DNA of 64,000 nt. Source: Methanothermus fervidus DSM 2088 (lineage in GTDB: Archaea; Methanobacteriota; Methanobacteria; DSM-2088; Methanothermaceae). Positions 8,992 to 18,818 of this stretch are shown piece by piece (position 1 is the first letter of the stretch; the number at the start of each line of letters is the position of its first letter). Made by a program: the position numbers and the translations under genes. The notes under the pieces are model-generated. The model was not told the DNA's origin. It searched no databases and saw only the letters and a list, made by a program, of their open reading frames with translations. The stretch covers positions 1,179,343-1,243,342 of the forward strand of contig CP002278.1 in the NCBI GenBank assembly GCA_000166095.1, given 5' to 3'.

Positions 8992-9615
8992 ATGGCAGCT
9001 GGGGTTAAAAAAATAGTTTCAACAATATTATCAGAAGCTGAAAGCAGAGCAGAAGAGATAATAAAAGATGCAGAGAAGAAAAAAGATAAAATAATAAAAG
9101 AAGGAAAAGAAAAAGCCAAAAAAGTAAAGGAGGAAACATTAAGAAGGCTTAAAAAAGAAGGTAAAATGAAATACAGACAGATAATTTCCAATGCCAAAAT
9201 AAAAGCTAGAAGATCAGAGCTAAAAACAAGAGAAAAATTAATAGAGAAGTCATTTAAAATTGCTGAAAATAAATTAAAAGAAATGGCATCCAAACATTCA
9301 GAAAAATATAAACAGGCTCTAATCAATTTAATAGAAAGATCAATAACAGAAATTGGCGGTGGAGAATTACAACTACATTTAAACAGCAGAGATACAGAAT
9401 TTATAAAAGATCAAATAGAAGATATTAGTAATAAAGTTTCAGAAAAGATTGGCAAGAATGTGAAACTAGAATTAGGTGAAGAAATAAACACTATTGGGGG
9501 AGTAATAGTAAGAACTAAGGATGGAAGCATAGAAGTTAATAATACATTAGAAGCCAGATTATCAAGATTAAAGAAAGTATTACGTCCTGAAGTAGCAGAT
9601 ATTTTATTTAAATAG
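8992..9615 (+). CDS. atpE: A-type ATP synthase subunit E
   Basis: A 207-residue peripheral stalk subunit. Residues 1-100 form a long charged helix rich in Lys and Glu. The C-terminal half is the globular domain that binds the A3B3 head, with the typical GGVIVRTKDGSIEVNNTLEA segment. It starts 4 bases after the proteolipid gene and is followed by subunit C after 11 bases. Confidence 0.95.
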   Translation: MAAGVKKIVSTILSEAESRAEEIIKDAEKKKDKIIKEGKEKAKKVKEETLRRLKKEGKMKYRQIISNAKIKARRSELKTREKLIEKSFKIAENKLKEMASKHSEKYKQALINLIERSITEIGGGELQLHLNSRDTEFIKDQIEDISNKVSEKIGKNVKLELGEEINTIGGVIVRTKDGSIEVNNTLEARLSRLKKVLRPEVADILFK

Positions 9616-9626
9616 GAGCAGATATA

Positions 9627-10751
9627 ATGGCAGAAGCGATAGGAGATCCAATAATTTTTTATTTATTTATTGGAATAGCAGTTGCTGGTACAGTAGCAAT
9701 GATAATAACATTTAGACCTGTATCAACAATGATTCCATATGCCTATCCAGTTGCGAGAGTAAGAGCAAGAATAGGTCGCTTAATTACACCTAGACAGTTA
9801 GATGAAATTACAGAATTAAAAAATATTGAAGACATGAGGAATTATCTTAGAGGAATACCTGATTATTCTAAATATGTGGAGAGATATCCTATTGAAAAAG
9901 CCATAGATGTTCATTTAGCAGAAGTTTATGAATTTGCAGCTAAAATTGTTCCTGAAGATGTTAAAGAAGTGTTTAAAGCATTGTTAAAGAGATGGGACAT
10001 TGAGAACATAAAATCATTGTTAATAGCCAAAGATGCTGGATTAGAAGTTGAGGAAATTGTTGATATGTTGATACCTGTTGGAGAATTATTTGATGAATTA
10101 GAAAAATTAGTTGAAGTAGAAAATGTTGAAGAAGTTGTGTATGGTCTTGAAGGAACTGAATATTCAGATATTTTAGAAGATGCTTTAACAGCATATAAAG
10201 AAAAAGGAATATTATTGCCATTCGAAGCAGCGTTAGATAATTACTATTTAAGAAATATTATTAAAGCAATAAAATCTGTAAAGACTAAAAATAGAGAAAT
10301 ACTTGAACATTATTTCGGTAGCTATGTGGATATCAGCAATATAATGTTAGTATTGCGAGCAAAAGTAGATAAACTAAAATATGAGGATATAGAACCATAT
10401 TTACTACCAGCAGGTAGACAAATTAGTGAATGGAAGCTAAGGGATTTAATGGAAGCAGAAAACATAAGAGAAGTTATTGCTAGCTTGCGTGGATTTGATT
10501 ATGAACCTATATTATCTGACGCTTTGCCTAAATATGAAAAAACAAAGTCCATATCTGTATTTGAGGAAGCATTAGAAAATTATCTTTACAAAATGGGTCG
10601 TAAATTTTTGACAAGAGAGTCATTGACTGTTGCTCCTATCTTAGCATACTTAATTTTGAAAGAAAAGGAAATTAAAAATTTAAAAATAATAGCACGTGCT
10701 AAGCGAGAAGGAATACCTGAATCAAGGATTAAAAAAATGTTAATAAATTGA
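9627..10751 (+). CDS. atpC: A-type ATP synthase subunit C
   Basis: A 374-residue V-ATPase d/C-type subunit that links the central stalk to the c-ring. It has the expected three-fold repeated helical architecture: YPVARVRARIGRLI, the LLIAKDAG region, YYLRNIIKAIKS, and a near-C-terminal repeat with APILAYLILKEKEIKNLKII. An N-terminal hydrophobic stretch (about 10-28) precedes the conserved part, as seen in Methanobacteriales homologues. The ribosome binding site is GGAGC. Confidence 0.94.
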   Translation: MAEAIGDPIIFYLFIGIAVAGTVAMIITFRPVSTMIPYAYPVARVRARIGRLITPRQLDEITELKNIEDMRNYLRGIPDYSKYVERYPIEKAIDVHLAEVYEFAAKIVPEDVKEVFKALLKRWDIENIKSLLIAKDAGLEVEEIVDMLIPVGELFDELEKLVEVENVEEVVYGLEGTEYSDILEDALTAYKEKGILLPFEAALDNYYLRNIIKAIKSVKTKNREILEHYFGSYVDISNIMLVLRAKVDKLKYEDIEPYLLPAGRQISEWKLRDLMEAENIREVIASLRGFDYEPILSDALPKYEKTKSISVFEEALENYLYKMGRKFLTRESLTVAPILAYLILKEKEIKNLKIIARAKREGIPESRIKKMLIN

Positions 10752-10760
10752 GGGGTAAAG

Positions 10761-11075
10761 ATGGCATCTAAAATTGCAGTAATGGGTGACGAAGACACTG
10801 TTGTTGGATTTAAATTTGGAGGTATAAAGGATGGTTACATTATAACAAACAAAGAAGAAGCAAAAAAAACATTTGAAAATTTGATAAAGGAAAAGGATAT
10901 AATCATAATAACAGAAAACATTGCTGATAAATTGAGATCTGAAATAAATAAAATCTCAGAAGAACCTCTACCAATAATAATAGAGATACCTGACAAAACT
11001 GGTCCTTCTAAGAAAACTGTTGATCCGATGAGAGAACTTGTAAAAAAAGTAATTGGGGTTGAGATGATAAAATGA
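10761..11075 (+). CDS. atpF: A-type ATP synthase subunit F
   Basis: A 104-residue central stalk subunit with the family start [19 protein letters not shown], the switch-like strand [23 protein letters not shown] and a C-terminal helix ending VKKVIGVEM. It follows a GAGGGG site and overlaps the start of the subunit A gene by 4 bases. Confidence 0.95.
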   Translation: MASKIAVMGDEDTVVGFKFGGIKDGYIITNKEEAKKTFENLIKEKDIIIITENIADKLRSEINKISEEPLPIIIEIPDKTGPSKKTVDPMRELVKKVIGVEMIK

Positions 11076-13897
11076 CAGGCGAAAAGAGAATCATCAGAGT
11101 ATCTGGTCCTGTAGTCGTGGCTGAAGGAATGAAAGGATCACAAATGTATGAGATGGTTAGAGTTGGAGAAGAAAAACTAATAGGCGAAATTATAGAGTTA
11201 GAAGGAGATAAAGCAACAATACAAGTTTATGAAGATACAACAGGGTTAAAACCTGGCGAAAAAGTTGAAACTACTGGAGGACCCTTATCTGTTGAATTAG
11301 GTCCTGGAGTTCTTGGAGAAATTTTTGATGGAATTCAGCGCCCATTGGATAAAATAAAAGCGATGACCGGTGAATTTATAAGAAGAGGTGTCGATGTACC
11401 TTCATTGCCCAGAGAGAAGAAATGGAAGTTTAAACCAACTGTCGATGTTGGCGATGAAGTGGTAGGTGGAGACATAATAGGTGAAGTACAGGAAACAAAG
11501 TCCATTGTTCATAAAATAATGGTTCCTCCAAATATTTCAGGATCTATTGAAAATATAGAGGAAGGTAAGTTTAAAGTTGATGAAAAAATTGCAGAAATAA
11601 AAACTGATGACAGTGTAGAAGAATTAAAGATGATGCAAAAATGGCCTGTAAGGAAGAGCAGACCATATAAAAAGAAATTAGATCCTGATGTTCCATTAAT
11701 AACAGGACAAAGGGTACAAGATACGTTTTTCCCAATTGCTAAAGGAGGTACAGCAGCAATACCAGGCCCATTTGGTAGTGGAAAATGTGTGTCTGGTGAT
11801 ACTCCAATTTTATTAGGAGACGGTTCATTAATTACAATGGAAGAATTATATAAAAAATCATTAGAAAATGGAAAAGTAATAGAAGAGAATGAGCACGAAG
11901 AAATAATAAAATTAGATAAACCCATAACTGTTTATTCATTTGATGGATCAAAGATAATTAAGACTAAAACTGACATATTCTACAAAGGGAAAAGCGATTC
12001 ATTAATTCATATAAAAACAAAAAGTGGAAGAGAAGTGAAAGTTACACCTATCCATATATTATTCAAAATAAATGAAAATGGTGAAATTGTTGAAACAATG
12101 GCAAAAGATTTAAATGAAGGCGATTACATCGTTGCTGCAAGAAAAATTGACATAAATAATGAAGATGAGAAAATTGATTTATCAAAATTCAATGAAAAGG
12201 AAATTAAAAAACTACCAGATAAGATGTCACCAGAATTAGCAGAATTCTTAGGATTATTATTTGCGGCAGGACAATTAGATGAAAACAAGTTAATACTTAA
12301 GATTGAAAATGGAAATAAGGATATTTTAGAGAGATTTTCTGAATTATCACTCAAATTATTCGGAGTTGAATGTAAGATATTAGAAAATAAAGCTATAATT
12401 GAAAATAAATTAATAGTAAAGTTTGTTAAAACACTTGGAATTCTAGAATCTAAAATACCAAAAATTATTTTAAAATCTAAAAATAAATGCATTGCCAGAT
12501 TCATTGATGGTTATATAAATGCATCTGCATCCAATAATGTATTATCAATTGAAGATAAAGATTTGAAGGTTCAACTTTCATATCTTTTAACAAGAGCTGG
12601 TATTTATCACGAAATTTCTCATGATGGCATATTCTTACATCTGGATAATTCATTGTTAACATCTGTAGAGTATGGTGATGAAGTAGTAAGTGTAGCAATT
12701 AGTTCTTGTGGAGAAACAAACTATCCAAACGAAATATTTGCTGATCAAATAGTTGAAATAAGGGAGATTACAGGCCCATTTGATGTCTATGATATTTCTA
12801 TTCCAGGAATAGAAAACTTCTTTGGAGGATTTGGTGCAATACTTCTACATAATACCGTTACACAACAACAATTAGCAAAATGGGCAGATGCTGACATAGT
12901 GATATATGTTGGGTGTGGAGAAAGAGGAAATGAAATGACTGAAGTTCTAGAGGAGTTTCCAAAGTTAGAGGACCCAAGAACAGGAAGACCATTAATGGAA
13001 AGAACTGTTCTTATAGCAAATACATCTAACATGCCAGTAGCAGCTAGGGAAGCTTGTGTTTACACAGGTATAACTATTGCAGAATACTTCAGAGATATGG
13101 GATATGATGTAGCATTGATGGCAGATTCAACATCAAGATGGGCAGAGGCCATGAGGGAAATATCAGGCAGGCTAGAGGAAATGCCTGGTGAAGAAGGTTA
13201 TCCTGCTTATTTAGCTTCAAGATTAGCACAATTTTATGAAAGGGCTGGTAGAGTTATCACACTTGGAAGTGAGGATAAAGTTGCATCAGTTTCTGTTATT
13301 GGTGCAGTGTCTCCACCTGGTGGAGATTTCTCAGAACCTGTGACACAGAATACTTTGAGAATATGTAAAGTATTTTGGGCATTAGATTCTTCATTAGCTG
13401 ATAGAAGACATTTCCCAGCTATAGATTGGCTACAAAGTTATTCATTATATGTGGATAGTGTAAAAGATTGGTGGAAAAAGAAAATTGGAAAAGATTGGAA
13501 AGCTGTGAGAGATGAAGCGATGGCATTATTACAGAAAGAAGCAGAATTGCAAGAAATCGTACAACTAGTTGGTCCAGATGCATTGCCTGATATAGAAAGA
13601 TTGACATTAGAGACAGCTAGAATGATACGAGAAGATTTCCTCCAACAAAATGCATACCATGAGATAGATACTTATTGTCCACCTGAAAAGCAATTTAAGA
13701 TGTTAGAAACAATACTATTATTCAATAGAGAAACTAAGAAGGCATTGAAAAAAGGAGCACCTATTGATAAATTAACACAACTCCCTGTCAAAGAAGATAT
13801 TGCAAGAATGAAATACATACCTCCAGATGAATTTGAAGAAAAAGTCAAAGAAATACAAGATAAAATTATTAAACAATGCGAAGAGGTGCTAAAATGA
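11072..13897 (+). CDS. atpA: A-type ATP synthase catalytic subunit A, intein-containing precursor
   Basis: A 941-codon precursor. Removing the 356-residue insert leaves a 585-residue catalytic subunit, the normal family length. N-extein 1-238 includes the beta-barrel, the bulge domain and the P-loop start GPFGSGK. The C-extein resumes [12 protein letters not shown] and carries the [15 protein letters not shown] segment (catalytic Glu), Walker [16 protein letters not shown] and [12 protein letters not shown]. The intein splits the Walker A motif directly after its Lys, so the enzyme is inactive until spliced. The end overlaps atpB by 4 bases (ATGA). Confidence 0.97.
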   Translation: MTGEKRIIRVSGPVVVAEGMKGSQMYEMVRVGEEKLIGEIIELEGDKATIQVYEDTTGLKPGEKVETTGGPLSVELGPGVLGEIFDGIQRPLDKIKAMTGEFIRRGVDVPSLPREKKWKFKPTVDVGDEVVGGDIIGEVQETKSIVHKIMVPPNISGSIENIEEGKFKVDEKIAEIKTDDSVEELKMMQKWPVRKSRPYKKKLDPDVPLITGQRVQDTFFPIAKGGTAAIPGPFGSGKCVSGDTPILLGDGSLITMEELYKKSLENGKVIEENEHEEIIKLDKPITVYSFDGSKIIKTKTDIFYKGKSDSLIHIKTKSGREVKVTPIHILFKINENGEIVETMAKDLNEGDYIVAARKIDINNEDEKIDLSKFNEKEIKKLPDKMSPELAEFLGLLFAAGQLDENKLILKIENGNKDILERFSELSLKLFGVECKILENKAIIENKLIVKFVKTLGILESKIPKIILKSKNKCIARFIDGYINASASNNVLSIEDKDLKVQLSYLLTRAGIYHEISHDGIFLHLDNSLLTSVEYGDEVVSVAISSCGETNYPNEIFADQIVEIREITGPFDVYDISIPGIENFFGGFGAILLHNTVTQQQLAKWADADIVIYVGCGERGNEMTEVLEEFPKLEDPRTGRPLMERTVLIANTSNMPVAAREACVYTGITIAEYFRDMGYDVALMADSTSRWAEAMREISGRLEEMPGEEGYPAYLASRLAQFYERAGRVITLGSEDKVASVSVIGAVSPPGGDFSEPVTQNTLRICKVFWALDSSLADRRHFPAIDWLQSYSLYVDSVKDWWKKKIGKDWKAVRDEAMALLQKEAELQEIVQLVGPDALPDIERLTLETARMIREDFLQQNAYHEIDTYCPPEKQFKMLETILLFNRETKKALKKGAPIDKLTQLPVKEDIARMKYIPPDEFEEKVKEIQDKIIKQCEEVLK
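11786..12853 (+). mobile_element. Intein in atpA at the P-loop (VMA-b site), degenerate LAGLIDADG endonuclease
   Basis: A 356-residue intein between GPFGSGK and TVTQ. Splicing blocks look intact: Cys1 in [13 protein letters not shown] (block A), VTPIH (block B), [15 protein letters not shown] (block F) and a C-terminal HN followed by Thr+1 (block G). A LAGLIDADG-type domain spans about residues 145-280. Its motif 1 reads [10 protein letters not shown] (residues 154-163) and motif 2 [11 protein letters not shown] (239-249), so the acidic residue expected at each active site is Ala or Ser. I infer a splicing-competent intein whose homing endonuclease is dead. The same P-loop site is used by VMA inteins of Thermoplasma and Pyrococcus. 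Confidence 0.95.
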
Positions 13898-15279
13898 GTG
13901 CTGATATTAAAACTCGGGAATATACTAGTGTAAGTGAAGTATCTGGTCCTCTTCTAATAGTTGAAGGAGTAGAAGATGCAGCATATGGTGAAATAGTAGA
14001 GATAGAGACTCCTGGTGGAGAAACTAGGAAGGGCCAGGTATTGGAGATTTATAGGAATAGAGCAGTGGTGCAAGTATTTGAGGGAACTGGAGATTTAAAT
14101 ACACAAACAACCAAGGTCAGATTCACTGGTGAGACTGCAAAATTGGGCGTATCTATGGACATGATGGGACGTATCTTCGATGGAACAGGGAAACCAATAG
14201 ATGGTGGTCCTGAAGTAATTCCTGAGGAAGAATTAGATATTACTGGAAGTCCTATGAACCCTTCTGCAAGAAAATATCCAGCAGAATTTATACAAACAGG
14301 AATATCTACAATTGATGGAATGAATACATTGGTTAGAGGTCAAAAGCTACCAATTTTTTCAGGATCTGGTCTTCCACACAACGAGTTGGCAGCACAGATT
14401 GCAAGACAGGCAAAAGTTTTAACAGAGGAAAGTGAGTTTGCAGTTATATTTACAGCTATGGGAATTACACATGAAGAAGCAAACTTCTTTATGAAAGAAT
14501 TTGAAAGAACTGGAGCATTAGAACGTGTTACAGTATTTATGAATCTTGCAGATGATCCAGCGATAGAAAGAATAATGACTCCTAGAATGGCTTTAACAAC
14601 AGCAGAATATTTTGCATTTGAATATGATATGCATGTATTAGTAATACTAACAGACATGACTAATTATTGTGAAGCATTAAGAGAGATTTCAGCTGCAAGA
14701 GAAGAAGTGCCAGGTAGAAGAGGTTATCCTGGTTACATGTACACAGATTTAGCTAGTATATATGAAAGAGCTGGACGTGTCCATGGAAAAAAAGGATCTA
14801 TTACTCAAATGCCAATATTGGTGATGCCTCAGGATGATATAACACATCCAATTCCAGACCTCACAGGTTATATAACAGAAGGCCAAATAGTTTTAAGTCG
14901 AGAACTCCATCGTAAAGGAATTTATCCTCCAGTAGACGTGTTACCATCACTATCAAGATTAATGAGTGGTGGAATTGGACCAGGTAGAACAAGAGAAGAC
15001 CATGCCGATGTTTCTGACCAATTATATTCTGCTTACGCTGAAGGTCGTGATTTAAGAGACTTAGTTGCAGTAGTTGGTGAAGAAGCTTTAACAGACCGTG
15101 ACAGGAAATTCTTAGAATTTGCAGATGAATTTGAGAAGAGATTTGTGTCACAAGGTAGAGACGAAGATAGATCAATTGATGAAACACTTGACCTAGCATG
15201 GGACTTACTGAGTATATTACCTACTTCAGAACTTAAGAGAGTGTCAGACGAATACATCGAAAAATACCTGCCTAAATAA
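13894..15279 (+). CDS. atpB: A-type ATP synthase regulatory subunit B
   Basis: The non-catalytic nucleotide-binding subunit of the A3B3 head. The start [19 protein letters not shown] at ATG 13894 follows a GAGGTG site at normal spacing. An upstream in-frame ATG at 13876 lies inside atpA and lacks such a site. Family segments include [35 protein letters not shown] in place of a true P-loop, [19 protein letters not shown], and [18 protein letters not shown]. There are 461 residues, as expected. Confidence 0.97.
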   Translation: MSADIKTREYTSVSEVSGPLLIVEGVEDAAYGEIVEIETPGGETRKGQVLEIYRNRAVVQVFEGTGDLNTQTTKVRFTGETAKLGVSMDMMGRIFDGTGKPIDGGPEVIPEEELDITGSPMNPSARKYPAEFIQTGISTIDGMNTLVRGQKLPIFSGSGLPHNELAAQIARQAKVLTEESEFAVIFTAMGITHEEANFFMKEFERTGALERVTVFMNLADDPAIERIMTPRMALTTAEYFAFEYDMHVLVILTDMTNYCEALREISAAREEVPGRRGYPGYMYTDLASIYERAGRVHGKKGSITQMPILVMPQDDITHPIPDLTGYITEGQIVLSRELHRKGIYPPVDVLPSLSRLMSGGIGPGRTREDHADVSDQLYSAYAEGRDLRDLVAVVGEEALTDRDRKFLEFADEFEKRFVSQGRDEDRSIDETLDLAWDLLSILPTSELKRVSDEYIEKYLPK

Positions 15280-15280
15280 T

Positions 15281-15295
15281 ATTTTTTATTTTTTT
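15281..15295 (+). terminator. T-rich tract between atpB and atpD (possible partial terminator)
   Basis: An almost pure T tract (ATTTTTTATTTTTTT) directly follows the atpB stop and precedes the AGGGGGAT site of atpD. Archaeal RNA polymerase terminates at T-rich stretches, so the tract could reduce transcription into atpD. It is the only such interruption in the operon. Confidence 0.35.
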
Positions 15296-15306
15296 AGGGG
15301 GATAAA

Positions 15307-15948
15307 ATGCCACAGGAAATTATGGAAGGTGTTAATCCAACCAGAATGGAACTCCTAAAACTTAAACAAAGAGAAAAACTAGCTGTTAAGGGTCACAATC
15401 TTTTAAAAGAGAAAAGAAATGCATTAATAATGGAATTCTTCAATTTACTTGACAGAATAAAAGGGATGAGGAAAGAAATTGAAGAAGAATTGCAAGATGC
15501 ATTTAAGGATTTAATGGAGGCATATATTCATACTGGAGATGCAAAAGTAAAAAAAGCAGCGATGGCTGTACAAGAATCAGTTAGTGTTGATATAGATTCA
15601 CGTAGTATTATGGGTGTTGTAGTACCTTTAGTGGATGCTGAATCAAAAGAAAGAAGCATGGTTGAGAGAGGTTATGGTTTGTTTGATACCTCAGCAAAAA
15701 TAGATGAGGTTGCAAAAAAATTTGAAAAATTGATTCCTAAGATAATTGAGTTAGGGGAAGTTGAAAAATCTATTAGACTTTTAGCTGGTGAAATAGAATC
15801 AACAAAAAGAAGAGTAAATGCATTGGAACATATAATAATACCTAAACTTAAAAACACAATAAAATATATTGAAATGCGGTTAGAAGAAATGGAAAGAGAG
15901 AATTTTGTAAGATTAAAAATGATTAAGAGGTCTATGGAGAGTGAATAA
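15307..15948 (+). CDS. atpD: A-type ATP synthase subunit D
   Basis: A 213-residue central rotor shaft subunit made of two long helices. It has the family N-terminus [20 protein letters not shown], then [14 protein letters not shown], and the C-terminal [20 protein letters not shown] block. It is the last core ATP synthase gene. The stop codon shares one base with the start of the DUF22 gene. Confidence 0.96.
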   Translation: MPQEIMEGVNPTRMELLKLKQREKLAVKGHNLLKEKRNALIMEFFNLLDRIKGMRKEIEEELQDAFKDLMEAYIHTGDAKVKKAAMAVQESVSVDIDSRSIMGVVVPLVDAESKERSMVERGYGLFDTSAKIDEVAKKFEKLIPKIIELGEVEKSIRLLAGEIESTKRRVNALEHIIIPKLKNTIKYIEMRLEEMERENFVRLKMIKRSMESE

Positions 15949-16331
15949 TGGTCAAATTAATGACACGTTTTCGTGAAATAGTAAAGGAATTTGAGAAGAA
16001 AGTACATGCTGACAAAGATTTTAGAATTGACAGTCATTATGGTTTAATGAGGGCAATAGTTGCCAATGAAAACATAGAAGTTAAAAGTGGAGATGTAAAG
16101 TCTTTAAAAATTAAAAAAATTACAATTCCAAAGAACCATATTATATGGATTTGTGGATATGGTGTCCATCCATTAGGGCATATTATTGCCGTGGGCGAGG
16201 AAGTTCCACTTCCAATCACTATGGAACGTTCTGCAGACCATGCAACCTTTGTAGCAGCAAAAAGTGGTGAGATAAGAAAAAACGATTTTCTAGGTGTTTC
16301 AATACTACTACCTGTCAAGTTATTGAAATAA
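15948..16331 (+). CDS. DUF22 family protein
   Basis: A 127-residue archaeal protein of the DUF22 family. Recognisable parts are KDFRIDSHYGLMRAIVA, an HIIWICGYGVHPLGHIIAVGEEVPL beta-rich core with Cys and two His residues, and ADHATFVAAKSGEI. It starts on the last base of atpD, so it is translationally coupled to the ATP synthase operon. The family has no assigned function. A nearby in-frame ATG at 15960 is another possible start. Confidence 0.82.
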   Translation: MVKLMTRFREIVKEFEKKVHADKDFRIDSHYGLMRAIVANENIEVKSGDVKSLKIKKITIPKNHIIWICGYGVHPLGHIIAVGEEVPLPITMERSADHATFVAAKSGEIRKNDFLGVSILLPVKLLK

Positions 16332-16341
16332 TTACTCAGTA

Positions 16342-16353
16342 TTTTTATTTTTT
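16342..16353 (+). terminator. T-rich terminator of the ATP synthase operon
   Basis: TTTTTATTTTTT follows the DUF22 stop in the narrow space before the convergent pheS end. A T tract without a required hairpin is the usual archaeal termination signal. The tract runs into the pheS stop codon, so the two convergent transcripts probably overlap. Confidence 0.45.
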
Positions 16354-17887
16354 ATGATAATTTAATTCCCTTTACAAGAGGATTTTTCCTTAGCCATTCT
16401 ATATTGCTTCTATATAACATTCTGATATCATCTATACCTAATTTTATCATTGCTAATCTTTCAATTCCCAATCCAAATGCAGCCACTGGTGTCTTAATAC
16501 CTAATGGTTCAAGAACTTCTGGACGAAACATGCCTGCTCCACCAAGTTCTATCCAAGAGCCTTTCTCTGGTAAATAAATTTCACATTCAGTTGAAAGATA
16601 AGTGTATGGGAAATAAGCAGGTCTAAATCTCACTTCAAAACCTAATTTTTTATAAAATTCCCTTAATGTTCCAAGGAGATCTCTAAATGTAACATCTTTT
16701 GATGCTATAATCCCTTCCACCTGATGAAATTCTGGCAAATGCTTATAAGTTATAGTTTCTCTTCTAAAAACTCTACCAATTGAAAACATTTTTACTGGAG
16801 GTTTGTTCTCAAATAAAAATCTTGCAGATATACATGTTGTATGTGTTCTTAAAACAGGTTTTTTTGCTATAGATATGTCCCATTTATAGCCCCAACCTTC
16901 AGAACCTGTTGATCCACCATGCTCATGAACATCTTTAACCTTTTTAACCAATTTTTCATCTGGGAGATCACATATTTTAGGATTTTTTAAATAAAATGTA
17001 TCCTGCATCTCTCTTGCAGCATGGTCTTGAGGTTGGAATAAACTATCAAAATTCCAAAAAGCTGATTCAACGATAGGACCTCTTGATTCTTTAAATCCCA
17101 TGCTAATAAATATTTTTCTTATCTCTTCTATTATGTCACGTAGTGGATGTGTTTTACCCGGATAAATTTTTGGATATTCAACGAAAATGTCATAAGGTCT
17201 ATACTTAAGTCTTTTCCACCTGCCACTTTTCAAATCTTCGTGTGTTACTTGTGTAGCTTCTTCAATTATTTCTAATCCTTCGTCCAATAATTTTTTACCT
17301 TCTTCTGTTATTTCTAAAACATGTGTTGTTTTTTCTTTTATATCGAGAAGTCCTCTATTTTTTAACAATTCATACCCTTTTTTGAGGTCTTTGGTAAGTG
17401 AAGAATACCATATTTCCTCCTTTTTCAATAACTCTTTTAACAATTTTTCATCTTCAAAATCTTTATCTATAAATTTTTCACATTTTTTTGTTACTTCAAG
17501 TACGCCTTTTTTTATTTTAATACAATTTTTCTTTTTTAACCATCCAATACCTATATTTATATCTTTTTTTTCGAAAGGAGATTCTCTAAAAAGATCTTTC
17601 ATTTTTATACTCTTTTTTTCCAATAAATAATTGAGCAGGCGTCTTTCAGGTAAGCCTTCTTTAGCATATTTTAATCCTTCATCATTTAATCTTATTAAAT
17701 AATCAGTTTTTCTATGTATTTTTACAAGATTTTTTGATTCTAAAGATCCAGCAGCACTCATTACAGCCTTTATATCCATTTTTTGTTTTTTTGCAATTTT
17801 TTCTGGCTTTAATGAAAAACCTAATGATTCAAATGCCTTTAATACTTTTTTTTCATAAATGTGCAATTCATCTGTTTTGTAAACCAT
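16352..17887 (-). CDS. pheS: Phenylalanyl-tRNA synthetase alpha subunit
   Basis: A 511-residue class II synthetase catalytic subunit. Residues 1-215 are winged-helix-like tRNA-binding repeats. The catalytic domain follows: motif 1 region HPLRDIIEEIRKIF with FKESRGPIVESAFWNFD, motif 2 region VFRRETITYKHLPEFHQVEG, and motif 3 GLGIERLAMIKLGIDDIR. The ATG at 17887 is preceded by GGAGGGCGCAA and overlaps the end of the CitG-like gene. The gene belongs to a leftward hemB-citG-pheS cluster. Confidence 0.97.
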   Translation of the reverse strand: MVYKTDELHIYEKKVLKAFESLGFSLKPEKIAKKQKMDIKAVMSAAGSLESKNLVKIHRKTDYLIRLNDEGLKYAKEGLPERRLLNYLLEKKSIKMKDLFRESPFEKKDINIGIGWLKKKNCIKIKKGVLEVTKKCEKFIDKDFEDEKLLKELLKKEEIWYSSLTKDLKKGYELLKNRGLLDIKEKTTHVLEITEEGKKLLDEGLEIIEEATQVTHEDLKSGRWKRLKYRPYDIFVEYPKIYPGKTHPLRDIIEEIRKIFISMGFKESRGPIVESAFWNFDSLFQPQDHAAREMQDTFYLKNPKICDLPDEKLVKKVKDVHEHGGSTGSEGWGYKWDISIAKKPVLRTHTTCISARFLFENKPPVKMFSIGRVFRRETITYKHLPEFHQVEGIIASKDVTFRDLLGTLREFYKKLGFEVRFRPAYFPYTYLSTECEIYLPEKGSWIELGGAGMFRPEVLEPLGIKTPVAAFGLGIERLAMIKLGIDDIRMLYRSNIEWLRKNPLVKGIKLS

Positions 17888-18815
17888 TTGCGCCCTCCTT
17901 CAATATACATTTTGGAGAATTAGAAGTTTTGTCATACATATCTAGTAGTGTGACCATTATAGATGCAGCTGTTAAATCTGCAGTAGTGCCTGGGTTTAGA
18001 TTTTTTTCTCTTAATTTCTTATCCAAATGTTTTATTTTTTTGTATCCCTCATTGCTTAACATGCCACCAACATCTAATATATCTTTAGCAGCTTCAGATA
18101 CTTTTACAGCAGTTTTATGTCCATATTTTCTTCTAATTAAAGTATCTGGAAATTTAGATAAAATAACTAAAAATGTTTGGACAGTGGCAATATTTATTCC
18201 ATATTTTAAATTTTTTTTAAAAGTTGGGAAACCTATATCAAATGTTATTGGCATTGCATTAGTTAATTCATTCGCTATATTATCCCAAGATGAGGAAATT
18301 TTTAAAACATCAAACATATTCAAATTATTTTTCAATAATTTACTTTCAGATGATTTATCGGTTACATCAATTTCATGATTTCCCATACCACCTGCGTTTG
18401 CCATACGTATTGCTCTATATAAATATACAGAATCTTTAGGTGTTGTATTACGCATAATTTTATCAACATTTTCCCTAATTTCACCAAATCTTTTTGACAT
18501 TCCAGCAGCAGCTGATAGAGGTGTTAATAACATTATTATTCCTAAATTTGTATTGTTATTTACCCATTTTTTTGTTTCTTTGACAGCTTTATATATTAAA
18601 TATCCAAGCTCTATAGATTTTAAATCCCTACATTTTTTACTTCTTTTGGCAGCTTCATACATTACATCCCCAATTACAATACCACTTATAAGAAAATCTT
18701 CAAAACACATGTCATCAAAATCTTTAGTTCTATGAACATTTCCAGGCTTTGGATATCCACTAACTTCTAATATTGATGCTATTTGCGCTGATTTTGAAAC
18801 ATAATTAGCATTCAT
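17868..18815 (-). CDS. CitG/MdcB-like triphosphoribosyl-dephospho-CoA synthase family protein
   Basis: A 315-residue all-helical protein of the CitG family. Key motifs are SGYPKPGNVHRTKDFDD near residue 20, LLTPLSAAAG near 100, and a C-terminal NPGTTADLTAASIMV. Bacterial CitG makes the 2'-(5''-triphosphoribosyl)-3'-dephospho-CoA prosthetic group of citrate or malonate lyase. Methanogens lack those lyases, so the substrate here is unknown. It lies 3 bases after hemB and overlaps pheS by 20 bases. Confidence 0.88.
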   Translation of the reverse strand: MNANYVSKSAQIASILEVSGYPKPGNVHRTKDFDDMCFEDFLISGIVIGDVMYEAAKRSKKCRDLKSIELGYLIYKAVKETKKWVNNNTNLGIIMLLTPLSAAAGMSKRFGEIRENVDKIMRNTTPKDSVYLYRAIRMANAGGMGNHEIDVTDKSSESKLLKNNLNMFDVLKISSSWDNIANELTNAMPITFDIGFPTFKKNLKYGINIATVQTFLVILSKFPDTLIRRKYGHKTAVKVSEAAKDILDVGGMLSNEGYKKIKHLDKKLREKNLNPGTTADLTAASIMVTLLDMYDKTSNSPKCILKEGANGLQNR

Positions 18816-18818
18816 AGC

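Noticed and set aside
17382-18378. Rightward open frames opposite pheS and the CitG-like gene, one of 214 codons
   Set aside because: Antisense shadows; both host genes have clear families and motifs on the other strand.
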